From the NCBI GenBank assembly GCA_023053575.1, contig JAKZAP010000013.1:19749689-19813688 (forward strand): DNA of 64,000 nucleotides, read 5' to 3'. Positions 22,902 to 30,582 of this stretch are shown one piece after another. The first letter of the stretch is position 1. Every line of letters begins with the position of its first letter. This stretch comes from Branchinecta lynchi (Eukaryota; Arthropoda; Branchiopoda; Anostraca; Branchinectidae). Made by a program: the position numbers and the translations under genes. The notes below the pieces were generated by a model. It saw only the letters and a program-made list of their open reading frames with translations, was not told where the DNA came from and did not search any database.

Positions 22902-23402
22902 GTGAGACTCACGTCTCCAAATCATGATTTCAAAAGGGTCCAATCTAGGTATTGTACCAAAACTGAACGTAACCAAGTAATTGAAGGACACCTGGACAAT
23001 GAAACCATACTTGAACACACCGTGGAGAATACATTTACAGACATGGCCGTGGAGAGCGTTCTTCTCCTGAGCGTGACGTTTTCAAAATAGGGATGTTCGT
23101 TTCTGGAGGTTTGCACATGCAGACTCCAAAATAAAAAGCGCAATTCATTCAAATCTTGTACAGCTTTGGCCGGATCGTATTGGAATTTCTTCAAGATATA
23201 CGTTTGGGCTTAACTGGTTAAACAATATTCCAGAAGAAGGGTTGATTGGAGACATTTGTTCACTTCTAAAATTGTTCGGTATTGAAATAAGGACAGATGC
23301 AAAATGGAGCAAAAATCATAGCTTGGAAACACTATTTCGTTTTTGGATTGGGTTTTCTGCAGGCAATGTTAACGGAAGTCATACAGATAGGGATGATACT
23401 TG
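22902..23402 (+). pseudogene. unassigned open stretch with one frame change
   Basis: A 62-codon ATG frame (22902-23090) closes at a TAG. The next frame (about 23073-23402) then stays open for about 110 codons with ordinary composition, including SSRYTFGLNWLNNIPEEG and HSLETLFRFWIGFSAGNVNG. Together this looks like a decayed coding piece of one protein of unknown family, probably from a mobile element. I recognise no domain. Confidence 0.3.
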
Positions 23403-23467
23403 ATACTCTTCATTCAGGTGTCCTTTAAGTAAATTAGTATAAAATACTGAACTTATTCTGATTTTAC

Positions 23468-23620
23468 CTGTTTTTGTGCGAGAGTCTGCATTTGCTGCAG
23501 CATTAGCCTCTCCTCTTCTTTACCCACGCCTTTAGTCTGGAGCATTTCAAGCAATTTCTTAATGCTTTCATCTCTGGCTTGTAAGGTCTGCTTCTGGGTC
23601 TCTATCCTTAGCTCAAGTTC
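23468..23620 (-). CDS. brp: ERC/Bruchpilot scaffold, coding exon 3
   Basis: This 153-nt phase-0 exon encodes 51 residues. The acceptor is a T-run plus CAG at 23621-23630 and the donor is CAG|GTAAAA (GT at 23467-23466). The peptide begins ELELRIETQKQTLQARDE and continues SIKKLLEMLQTKG, one of the most conserved blocks of the ERC/ELKS family. It ends in a Gln-rich MLQQMQTLAQKQ segment as in Bruchpilot. It lies between two very long introns, the upstream one carrying the Polinton. Confidence 0.95.
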
Positions 23621-23684
23621 CTGAAAAAAAAGATCAGTACTATTCATATACGGACGTAATGCGCCCGTCATTGATAGGGTAGCA

Positions 23685-24500
23685 TATCACGAGACAAGCT
23701 TTCACGAGACAATCGGCTTTTGACAAGTGTCACTAGGCAAATCCGGACGAGGCAATCAGAGCATTAGACAAATCTTCAAGAGGCAAGTATTCATTAGGCA
23801 ACCCTTCACGAGACAACCCGGATTAAGAAAAGTAGGATTGAGACAATCAGCTTAGAGCGAGCTACCGTATATAGAGCAGAGGGTGCATGTTAGGATAGTA
23901 GTCAGTTTTGATTTTGGAAACAGAATGTCAACCCAAATCTAGTTCGAAATGGTGAAAACTGCAAGAGGAGGGACTGCAGTTCATACTAGTGGCTACAAGT
24001 TCGTTCTGCTTTCAACATCTTGAGAAAGCAGCTACTACAGATGCTCTGACAAAGGCTGTCCAGTACGAGGGAAAGAGTGTAATCGCAAGTTTACTTTAAC
24101 TTCCACGGCTGACCACAACCCCCATACGTAGCCCTGCAGCGATTGTCAACTACAAAGCCTACCATCGGTGACTTAACCCGGAATTAGGGAGCCCTCACAT
24201 AGTATAGGGGCTATCTAAACGAACAGGAGGTGGAGCCAGTGCTCTGGGAAGTATAATTCACTTGCTGCAATTTATGGAAAGTCTTTATGCCGGATTTGTC
24301 TCATGGAAATTTGTCTTGAGCAAGGTTTGCCCCGTGACAATTTGTCTCCTGGTAATTTGTGAAAATTTGAAAATTAAAAAAAAAAATTACCATATGACTG
24401 ACTTGTCTCGCGAAAATTTGTCCAGAAATGTTTGCCTCGTGTCTCGTGAAGACTTGTCTCGTGAAGACTTGTCTCGTGAAGACTTGTCTCGTGATAGGTA
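23685..24500. mobile_element. foldback element with iterated GAGACAAG ends
   Basis: The left end (23685-23825) holds repeated TCACGAGACAA-type units. The right end (about 24285-24500) holds the inverse, including three perfect tandem copies of TTGTCTCGTGAAGAC. Such TIRs made of short direct repeats are typical of foldback elements. No transposase frame was seen inside. Confidence 0.65.
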
Positions 24501-25168
24501 GCCACTGATAGATAGATCACTTTTGTTCTTCTCGAAACTATCATGGTGAAATCCAAATTTGTCAAGATGTCAATTTATACATGAACACTAACAAAGATGA
24601 ACATTTTCAGGAATGACGGTACTAACGTTTTTCATATCGGGTTTATTTGTTGCAGTTTTGGGATCGCCACTGAGGCCGCTCTTGCAGGTCATCTGCGAGC
24701 CGTCTCAAATGGGTGGAAGTATATATTTATGAACAGTTCAGATATTTTGTTACCACTAGCCCCTGTGCTATTGGCCACGTCATATTTGTTTATTCATTAA
24801 TATTTTACTATAGATTTAGTAGGATAATTTTTTTTAAACGGTCAGCTGTTTATTTCTATGTAAGTGTGTGTGAGTTTGATTAGCATGTTGTTGTTTCTTT
24901 TAATATATTCCTCTTCAGCTTTGAAGGATATAAATAAATAATTTTAATAACAAATACTGCCGGATTGCTTATTTATTCGCCTCTAAGTCGTTTTCAGTAG
25001 TGTTAATTTATGAACAATCCACTCTTACGGCCGCTGTAACCGGTTTTCTGTTTTCACTGATTTTTTTATGGAGTTCATAACTCGTGAGCCATGAGAGGTA
25101 ACAAGTTGAAACTTAGTATTTATATTGGCATTGGGGTTTAGTTGTGCTCATGGAACGAAATTTAGAGT
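24501..25168. other. intron 2 flank of the Polinton
   Basis: Unassigned. AT-rich, with an AATAAATAAT-type tail near 24930-24955 that may be a LINE end. Confidence 0.4.
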
Positions 25169-25174
25169 CCCGGT
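25169..25174. repeat. Polinton target-site duplication, left
   Basis: CCCGGT lies immediately outside the left terminus and is repeated exactly at 38818-38823. Six base pairs is the standard Polinton duplication length. Confidence 0.93.
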
Positions 25175-25804
25175 AGTAGTTATATAAAGGGGGTTCTGGC
25201 CCACCCTTCCCCCAATTTCAAAACCCCATTTTAACATCAATTTCTTAAATTTTAACATCCTTTTTACCAAATTACCCCCCTTTTTAAGAACATTTTTATT
25301 TTCTTACTTCCAAAATAAAGGATACAAGAAATGAGAAATATTACCCTTTACTACATATAAAATACTACAATGTACACTACTTCTTTTTTTTTTTACATTT
25401 TTCATTTTTTATTCAAATATTACTGAGTAAACAGTTCTAAATCCACATATGTTTCTTTGTTCTTGTTTTCGCGTACAATAGGCTGCAAAACCAGATTTTT
25501 CTTTAAAAGTAATTCGTTAGCAATGGCATTATATTTCTGTGTTATAAACAAATCACATGGTTTGTCATTATGATTAATGACTACAACCAACTTATCACCG
25601 TATTTTGTCTTAGCAATTCTCATTTTAACAATAGTATATTTCAATCCTAGAACTAGTTCTTCTTTCCTGATTGTCTCATTGTATTTATTCATTCTGATTG
25701 TATTCAAGACTTCCTTTGTGGACTCCATTTATTAGGGGATGATTTTATTAAATAAAAATCCAGACTCACAAACTCACATACATATTTTTATTGATAATAT
25801 CTAA
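25175..25804 (+). repeat. left terminal inverted repeat, 630 bp
   Basis: It is the reverse complement of 38188-38817. I checked it by eye through the terminus, an 11-T run and the internal gene, and saw no mismatch. The inner boundary is set where CTAACG (left) and the inverse of ACATTAG (right) diverge. It contains a whole 102-codon gene and the last 39 bases of the capsid gene. Confidence 0.93.
25420..25728 (-). CDS. TIR-encoded small protein, OB-fold/SSB-like (left copy)
   Basis: This is a 102-residue protein inside the left TIR, with an identical copy in the right TIR. The central segment (about residues 25-60) reads VLGLKYTIVKMRIAKTKYGD followed by a KLVVVINHNDKPCDLF strand. Its strand spacing and 'TKYG' turn resemble small OB-fold-like, presumed single-stranded-DNA-binding proteins of other Polintons. 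That link is from memory and unproven. The start is in a CTAATAAATG context (25726-25735). A role in protecting displaced strands during protein-primed replication would fit a gene placed at both ends. The stop is followed by AATAAA. No signal peptide or membrane segment is seen. Confidence 0.8.
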   Translation of the reverse strand: MESTKEVLNTIRMNKYNETIRKEELVLGLKYTIVKMRIAKTKYGDKLVVVINHNDKPCDLFITQKYNAIANELLLKKNLVLQPIVRENKNKETYVDLELFTQ

Positions 25805-27139
25805 CGTAGCTTTTCTTTCATAATATATAACACAGTAAACATTATATGGTACGGGTTGATTATCTTTCAACGTTAAACTTATTTCAATATCAGCAGTTGT
25901 TCCATTATAAATATTTGACTCGTGTTTGGAAACATCGAAACAGAATAGTGGATATACTTCTTTAAATTCTTCTATACTAACAACACTACCAGTATCAAAT
26001 GCTAATTGTTTATAACCCAAATGTATGAACCTATTGTAAAGATTTGAGTATTTACATTTATCATCGCTAAAATTACATTTAAGTGGTTCTTCAGGATATT
26101 TATCCCCATTAATTCTAAGTTCTATGTCTGTTAAATTCATATGATCAAACACCATATTATTCATTAATTGATTGTTATGCTTTTCATTTTTCTGTAGCAT
26201 CACAACTACTTTTGTTGGATTGTTTCTCTCAGAAATAACTTTCCAAGTGTGTTCCTTATTTTGACTAACATCGCTTTTATAAGTATTACATGCTTCCCAC
26301 ATCAGATTATGCTTTTTATCCTTAGCAAGACCCTTTTCTAATTCACTCATCATTTCGATACTAGGAGCTACAATAGGAATCTTCCAGGATAAATACTCGA
26401 TTACTACTTTGAAATTAGTATTTCCATTTCTTATAATCATGTTGTTATCATCATTTCTTCTTAGAAATAATTTATGCGATGCACCTCTGAAGAATCGTTT
26501 GTTTCCTTTCAGAAATCCAAACAATTCTGATAATGGTAAATACATATTTACTAATTTACTGCTCTTTGTTCTGTTATATCTTTTTTCAAATCCTTTATTA
26601 TAATTATTATTATTTCTCAAACTGACTGTTCCACCCCCTGCTGCAGCCCCTGCAGCCCCTGCTACTACTGGAGTTGCAGTAAACGAAGCAATAACAGGAT
26701 TAATTTCTTTTCCTTGATTATAATCCTTATACCAGAAATGATTTCTTGCTGCACTTCTAGAATAATCATCAGAGTATTCAATCAACTTTGTAACGGTAGT
26801 TGTAATACCAACATGATTAATTTTTTCAACCGATTCATCGTTTATTACATATTCAGCGGTACTGAATAAATTAAATCCATTGTTCGTCAAAGTAGCAATA
26901 TCGGTTGCAGCTATATTATCTCCATTTTCTTTCACTATTCTTACACTAACATCAAGATAACTTTCACTTGGATAAAACCAGGAATCTAATTTCTTCGTTA
27001 CGAATTCAAACTCTGATTTATTAGATACATTCACATCTGTTTCTCGAATTTCTTTAAATTCGTATTTTACCACTGTATCATCCACAAGCGGTTCGTCAAA
27101 AATGTTCCATTGCGGACTGATAACTTTATTTACTGCCAT
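25766..27139 (-). CDS. Polinton major capsid protein (double jelly-roll type)
   Basis: This 457-residue protein begins MAVNKVISPQWNIFDEP. Mid-protein there is a LVNMYLPLSELFGFL segment, then FRGASHKLFLRRNDDNN and VVIEYLSWKIPIVAPS. That order (a PL-LFGF block, a K-T/F-L-L-R-DD turn, a W-P--P strand) matches the large capsid-like proteins of invertebrate Polintons as I know them. A Gly/Ala-rich loop (about residues 155-168) lies between strands. It would form the pseudo-hexameric capsomers of a virion, with the penton protein encoded two genes upstream. The start has TATAAATG (27137-27145). The stop is 39 bp inside the left TIR. At 457 residues it is short for the family. Structure prediction would settle the fold. 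Confidence 0.72.
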   Translation of the reverse strand: MAVNKVISPQWNIFDEPLVDDTVVKYEFKEIRETDVNVSNKSEFEFVTKKLDSWFYPSESYLDVSVRIVKENGDNIAATDIATLTNNGFNLFSTAEYVINDESVEKINHVGITTTVTKLIEYSDDYSRSAARNHFWYKDYNQGKEINPVIASFTATPVVAGAAGAAAGGGTVSLRNNNNYNKGFEKRYNRTKSSKLVNMYLPLSELFGFLKGNKRFFRGASHKLFLRRNDDNNMIIRNGNTNFKVVIEYLSWKIPIVAPSIEMMSELEKGLAKDKKHNLMWEACNTYKSDVSQNKEHTWKVISERNNPTKVVVMLQKNEKHNNQLMNNMVFDHMNLTDIELRINGDKYPEEPLKCNFSDDKCKYSNLYNRFIHLGYKQLAFDTGSVVSIEEFKEVYPLFCFDVSKHESNIYNGTTADIEISLTLKDNQPVPYNVYCVIYYERKATLDIINKNMYVSL

Positions 27140-27169
27140 TTATATAAGAAAGAAATTATTAAATAAAAC

Positions 27170-27526
27170 TTATTTCAGAATCTTTAATCCATTTCCAGTC
27201 ATTAACGTTTTGATCAAGTCCTGACTTCTTTGATTTAAAATCCTTTTATTTGTACCGATAAGATCCTTCATCGATTTTTTGTTTCCAATTACATCAATGA
27301 GTTCCTTCTTGTTTACATCGATCAGATCTTTCCCATATTCTATTGCTCTGTTTTTCAACAACTCAAATCTCGGTTTAATAATATTATTATACATTGACAT
27401 AGCCCCATCTTTTATTTGTTTTGCTGACGTTTGAAATAACTGGGAATTAACAATGTTTTTGAATACACTACCGATTCCACTTCCATACTGCTTTTTATAA
27501 AGTAATCGCTTATTATTAATCAACAT
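27170..27526 (-). CDS. small virion-type protein with adenain-like cleavage motif
   Basis: This 118-residue basic protein has the N-terminal segment YGSGIGSVFKNIVNSQLF (residues 15-32). The segment is glycine-rich then amphipathic, like membrane-lytic or core precursors of adenovirus-type virions. Near the C-terminus LMTGNG (about 109-114) fits the (M/I/L)xGx|G consensus of adenain-type proteases. This element encodes such a protease, so processing at maturation is plausible. The middle is helical and charged. The start has CTATAAATG (27524-27532). It sits between the penton and major capsid genes, which supports a structural role. The exact function is unknown. Confidence 0.6.
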   Translation of the reverse strand: MLINNKRLLYKKQYGSGIGSVFKNIVNSQLFQTSAKQIKDGAMSMYNNIIKPRFELLKNRAIEYGKDLIDVNKKELIDVIGNKKSMKDLIGTNKRILNQRSQDLIKTLMTGNGLKILK

Positions 27527-27558
27527 TTATAGGTAAATAATTTTATTTCACTAATCCT

Positions 27559-28281
27559 TTAAGCTTTTCTTAAATGCAGCACGTATCCAACGTTATCACC
27601 ATTCAAATCGATAGGTCTTCCCAACTGATCAGTAATTGTCATTCTCAAGGAGTAAATAAAGTCTTTTGTATTAATAGGAAGGTAGATTAATTGTCTAGGA
27701 TTCTCAACAATTTGACAACCCGGTTCTGTATTAGGAACAAATGTCCAAATGACATCTGATTTACTTTTGTTTACGATAGAACTGTTTACGAGAGAGCAGT
27801 GAATTTGAATTTTATCAACGCTTCTTGTTATATTCGGAAGCTTTGTACCTTCATTGATTTTCTTAGATATCTCACTATCCTTCTCAAATCCTAAAATCTG
27901 ACACAAGTCACTATTAAATCTAAACACATATTTTTCTTGTAATAGTATGACAAATCTCATAGATGCTGGATTGGATGAAATTACAATAGGACATTTATCT
28001 TTTGGGGTATCAAAATACTGACACAAAAAATAATTCAAACAATCATCGTTATACATCCCATTAGGAATAGTAACATTCATCCATTCTGTTGCATTATTAT
28101 CTTCATCTTTCCTGTATTGAAATGTATTATTTCCAAATTTATCACTTATATTATGCCACGAATACCACAAAGTACACTGATTCAAACCTATTTCATAATC
28201 CCAATTACGATTCAATTCGATTGGTTGACTAAATGTTATATCAATGATACTTTCATTACCTTCAATGTTTAACAACACCAT
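27559..28281 (-). CDS. Polinton minor capsid / penton protein (single jelly-roll)
   Basis: This 240-residue protein is rich in beta-strand. Early on it has WDYEIGLNQCTLWYSWHNIS, and near the C-terminus NPRQLIYLPINTKDF with the terminal strand pair LRMTITDQLGRPIDLNGD. The closing order (IYLP-N, L--TD--G--IDL-G, V-LHLR) is the hallmark of Polinton penton-like minor capsid proteins, which occupy the fivefold vertices. The start is in a CTAATAAATG context (28279-28288). It precedes the small virion protein and capsid genes. The length is normal for the family. Confidence 0.82.
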   Translation of the reverse strand: MVLLNIEGNESIIDITFSQPIELNRNWDYEIGLNQCTLWYSWHNISDKFGNNTFQYRKDEDNNATEWMNVTIPNGMYNDDCLNYFLCQYFDTPKDKCPIVISSNPASMRFVILLQEKYVFRFNSDLCQILGFEKDSEISKKINEGTKLPNITRSVDKIQIHCSLVNSSIVNKSKSDVIWTFVPNTEPGCQIVENPRQLIYLPINTKDFIYSLRMTITDQLGRPIDLNGDNVGYVLHLRKA

Positions 28282-28284
28282 TTA

Positions 28285-29109
28285 TTAGAAATATTTTTTA
28301 TATATTGAATTGTAATTTCTCTTCGTAAGAAATTTATTTCGCATTAACGAATCCAAAATATCAATAGCTTCATTTCTCACCTTGTCAGATGTATTTCCGT
28401 TTACTCTGCTACCTATCAAAGTGTATAATTTTGAAATCATTTCATCACAGTTCATAAATATTCCAGTTCCTTTTTGTTGAACTAAAAATGGGGAATTAGT
28501 TCGAATGCTGGTTAACCTCTCCTTGTATTCTCTTATAAATTCAAGGATTTCATCATAGCTAGAGTAACCTTTACCTTTTTTCCCGCCATAACTTTGACTT
28601 AGAGATGTCAAACGTTCTAGAGCCTCATCTATATCCGTATGATTCTTAATGTAATACGTAGGCATTTTAAAATAAGTATCAGTGCCACCCCGCGATTCTA
28701 CATGTTTTAAATTAATCTGATTTAACAACTCTTGGGTAATATCTTTATTCATATCAACGGATAGTGGTCCTAAATCGGGAGAAGGTTCTAAAGCGGGTGC
28801 TCGACTCACTTCCTCTGAATTTGGAATCTGTAAAGCTGTTTTAAATGTATCACCTAATCTGATAAACCGTCTTCTTGAATTATTATCACCTTCCTGTAGT
28901 TTATTAATTATCGTTTCAGCGTTCTCTTGTAATTTTTTGATGGTGTCTTTAGTGTTTTCTTTTTGTGCTATAATAACTGGAGCGTTTAATTCTGAAGCAT
29001 ATTCCCGAAATCCTGCCTTCTCCATCTCATTTTGTTGAACCTTGCTTCTCTGAATTTCTCTGTTCTTCACTATATCCGATAACATATCACTCAAGCGTCT
29101 TGAATCCAT
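28285..29109 (-). CDS. coiled-coil Polinton protein of unknown function
   Basis: A 274-residue, highly charged protein. Residues 1-85 form predicted coiled coil. Around residues 210-220 there is a 'KGTGIFMNCDEMISKLYTLI' element, then a helical C-terminus ending NKFLTKRNYNSIYKKYF. A G-G-F-x-(N/D)-x-L-L-I-GS helix pair followed by a -K--Y--I-K-Y- end is also found in unannotated proteins encoded beside capsid genes in other invertebrate Polintons (recalled, not searched). It may be a minor virion or scaffold protein. The start has GTATATAAATG (29107-29117). It ends 4 bp before the penton start codon. Confidence 0.65.
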   Translation of the reverse strand: MDSRRLSDMLSDIVKNREIQRSKVQQNEMEKAGFREYASELNAPVIIAQKENTKDTIKKLQENAETIINKLQEGDNNSRRRFIRLGDTFKTALQIPNSEEVSRAPALEPSPDLGPLSVDMNKDITQELLNQINLKHVESRGGTDTYFKMPTYYIKNHTDIDEALERLTSLSQSYGGKKGKGYSSYDEILEFIREYKERLTSIRTNSPFLVQQKGTGIFMNCDEMISKLYTLIGSRVNGNTSDKVRNEAIDILDSLMRNKFLTKRNYNSIYKKYF

Positions 29110-29125
29110 TTATATACAAGTAATT

Positions 29126-30097
29126 TTATTTCATAATAAATTTTGAAAGTTCTTTTTCATAAAACCCTCCTTGAATTAATTCCCCACTTTTGTCAGATAT
29201 TTCATAAGTAATGGGAATGGTAGGTCTGATGGTTGCTATCTGAAATACTTCATCCGTATAATTAGGTAAATATCCTTTATCGAAAATACTTTTTTCTTTT
29301 TTAATTCTGACTAAATCCCCTACTTTGACGTTTCCTGTGATTTTGTAGTCATCTACTGGAGGAAACAGAGCACTAAAAACCTTTTTCTGATTAACCTTTT
29401 TACTAGCATCAACTGGTTTCATTTGTATTGAACGGTGGTACGAGTTATTATAATTACTCACAAATAAAGGTAAAATATCAATCCAATTAGTAGTGTTATT
29501 GTGAGTGAAATATTTCCATAACTTTTCTTTAAGCGTTCTGTTGAATCGTTCTACAATTTGCGCTTTCAATTCGCTTTCAGATGCAAACCAGTGTATGCCG
29601 TTATTTTTCAAAAAAGTTTGAACATTTCTCATCACAAATTCTTTACCTTTATCAGTTTGTAGTTTCTTAGGAATTCTTTCTTTAAATATAACACTGAATG
29701 CTTTTATTATTTCAGCACCCGTTTTGTCTTTTAGAGGGATACACCAAGCATATTTACTAAAGCAATCAATAACAGTTAAAATGTAATTTGTTTTATTATT
29801 TTCTTTTTTATATTTCTGCATGTCAACTAAATCAGCTTGCCATTGCTCATCAACATAGTGAACATACACTCGCCTCCTTTCAAAGTTATGATAGGAAGGT
29901 TTGTGTAACGTATACACATTCTCATTTTGCAACACATTTTTTATTTTATCCTTGGAAACCTTAACACCATTTTCTTTTAATTTTCTGTAAATATCATCCA
30001 CACCTGAATAATTAGAATAATACGTCTTTAAAATATCTGTTTCTGCGTTGAGGTTTTTTTTAAAAAGTGATTTTTCCTCGATCCGCAAATAACACAA
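29126..30097 (-). CDS. retrovirus-like (DDE) integrase of the Polinton
   Basis: The frame gives 323 codons. The rve core shows D89 in EQWQADLVDM, D149 in LQTDKGKEF and E183 in IVERFNRTLK, a complete DD(33)E triad as in Polinton integrases. A C-terminal SH3/Tudor-like region (about 255-320, VGDLVRIKK ...) follows. It inserts the element and makes the 6-bp duplication. The N-terminal helical part (AETDILKTYY...VYTLHKP) is typical, but no ATG lies upstream of it in this frame. The frame opens after a TAA at about 30112-30114, and the nominal first codon is TTG. There is no TAAATG motif either. The likely route is a -1 shift from the zinc-ribbon ORF upstream at a T TTA AAA site, entering at about codon 14. 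Confidence 0.93.
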   Translation of the reverse strand: MCYLRIEEKSLFKKNLNAETDILKTYYSNYSGVDDIYRKLKENGVKVSKDKIKNVLQNENVYTLHKPSYHNFERRRVYVHYVDEQWQADLVDMQKYKKENNKTNYILTVIDCFSKYAWCIPLKDKTGAEIIKAFSVIFKERIPKKLQTDKGKEFVMRNVQTFLKNNGIHWFASESELKAQIVERFNRTLKEKLWKYFTHNNTTNWIDILPLFVSNYNNSYHRSIQMKPVDASKKVNQKKVFSALFPPVDDYKITGNVKVGDLVRIKKEKSIFDKGYLPNYTDEVFQIATIRPTIPITYEISDKSGELIQGGFYEKELSKFIMK

Positions 30098-30195
30098 TTC
30101 CCTTTCAGCATTGGAACATTATTTTTTTGTGACACTGCCTTAAACATTGATTCAGTGTCAGTGCTCTTTTTACATTTCATACAATAAATCTCCAT
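30028..30195 (-). CDS. small zinc-ribbon protein overlapping the integrase frame
   Basis: This ORF of 55 codons is too short for most gene finders. It starts at 30195 in a CTAATAAATG context. It has two CxxC knuckles, C5/C8 (YCMKC) and C34/C37 (NCVIC), 26 residues apart, in a basic protein. Such CxxC-CxxC mini-proteins ('MxCxKCxxxT') are widespread in Polintons and related viruses. Its end overlaps the integrase frame. Codons 44-47 form a T TTA AAA AAA run on which a -1 slip would place ribosomes in the integrase frame. The stop TAA ends at 30028. It may act alone, as an N-terminal zinc module of the integrase, or both. Confidence 0.75.
   Translation of the reverse strand: MEIYCMKCKKSTDTESMFKAVSQKNNVPMLKGNCVICGSRKNHFLKKTSTQKQIF
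30055..30064 (-). promoter_or_regulatory. candidate -1 frameshift site, zinc ribbon to integrase
   Basis: In the zinc-ribbon frame the codons read TTT-TTA-AAA-AAA, so T TTA AAA (30064-30058) is a canonical X XXY YYZ heptamer. A AAA AAA overlaps it. Slipping one base back continues exactly in the integrase frame. I saw no strong stem downstream by eye. Confidence 0.6.
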
Positions 30196-30226
30196 TTATT
30201 AGAAAACAATTTTTATAAACGAAAAG

Positions 30227-30559
30227 CTACCAACCCTTCATTTTCCGCTGGATGTAGGAAATGCAGTGAAAACCACAGTTTAATTCATCTATATTTTGAA
30301 CAGCAAGATTTTCATAAGCTATTTTTTTCTTTGAAGTTTTTAGATATTTAACTATTTCTTTTCCTGGAGGAATACCGAAAGAATCGAAAAATTCGACATG
30401 GGGATATTCAGGTAGATTACAATAGGCAACCCAATGTGTTCCAGGCATTCCACGTTTGTCATAGTTGATTACACCACATTCCGAATCGTTTATATGTTTG
30501 GGTAGCGTATCTAAAGAGAACACACCTCTAAACTGTGGTATACTCCCTAATGCATCCAT
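30227..30559 (-). CDS. adenain-like cysteine protease of the Polinton
   Basis: The frame has 110 codons from its only ATG. The catalytic order His-Asp-Cys is present: GTHWVAYC (His about 42), VEFFDSFG (Asp about 59) and ELNCGFHC (Cys about 93). The early block FRGVFSLDTLP is typical. The enzyme would cleave virion precursors. The conserved N-terminus that I expect before this (a PLTNFDI-type block) is encoded upstream of the ATG in the same frame, with no start codon back to a TAG at about 30625-30627. So the ATG at 30559 probably is not the real start. The frame is -1 to the basic virion protein upstream and is reached at an A AAA AAC heptamer, adding 19 codons before this Met. No TAAATG motif precedes it. 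Confidence 0.9.
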   Translation of the reverse strand: MDALGSIPQFRGVFSLDTLPKHINDSECGVINYDKRGMPGTHWVAYCNLPEYPHVEFFDSFGIPPGKEIVKYLKTSKKKIAYENLAVQNIDELNCGFHCISYIQRKMKGW

Positions 30560-30582
30560 AATATCAAAATTGGTTAGAGGTC

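Noticed and set aside
14300..23467. A missing scaffold exon between exons 3 and 4
   Set aside because: Vertebrate ERC has extra sequence there, but in Bruchpilot-type proteins the two blocks are adjacent, and both exons here join in phase 0. I found no candidate exon in the intron.
30227..30559. Protease starting at its own ATG at 30559
   Set aside because: Conserved-looking residues lie upstream in frame and there is no promoter motif. I keep the ATG only as a possible internal start.
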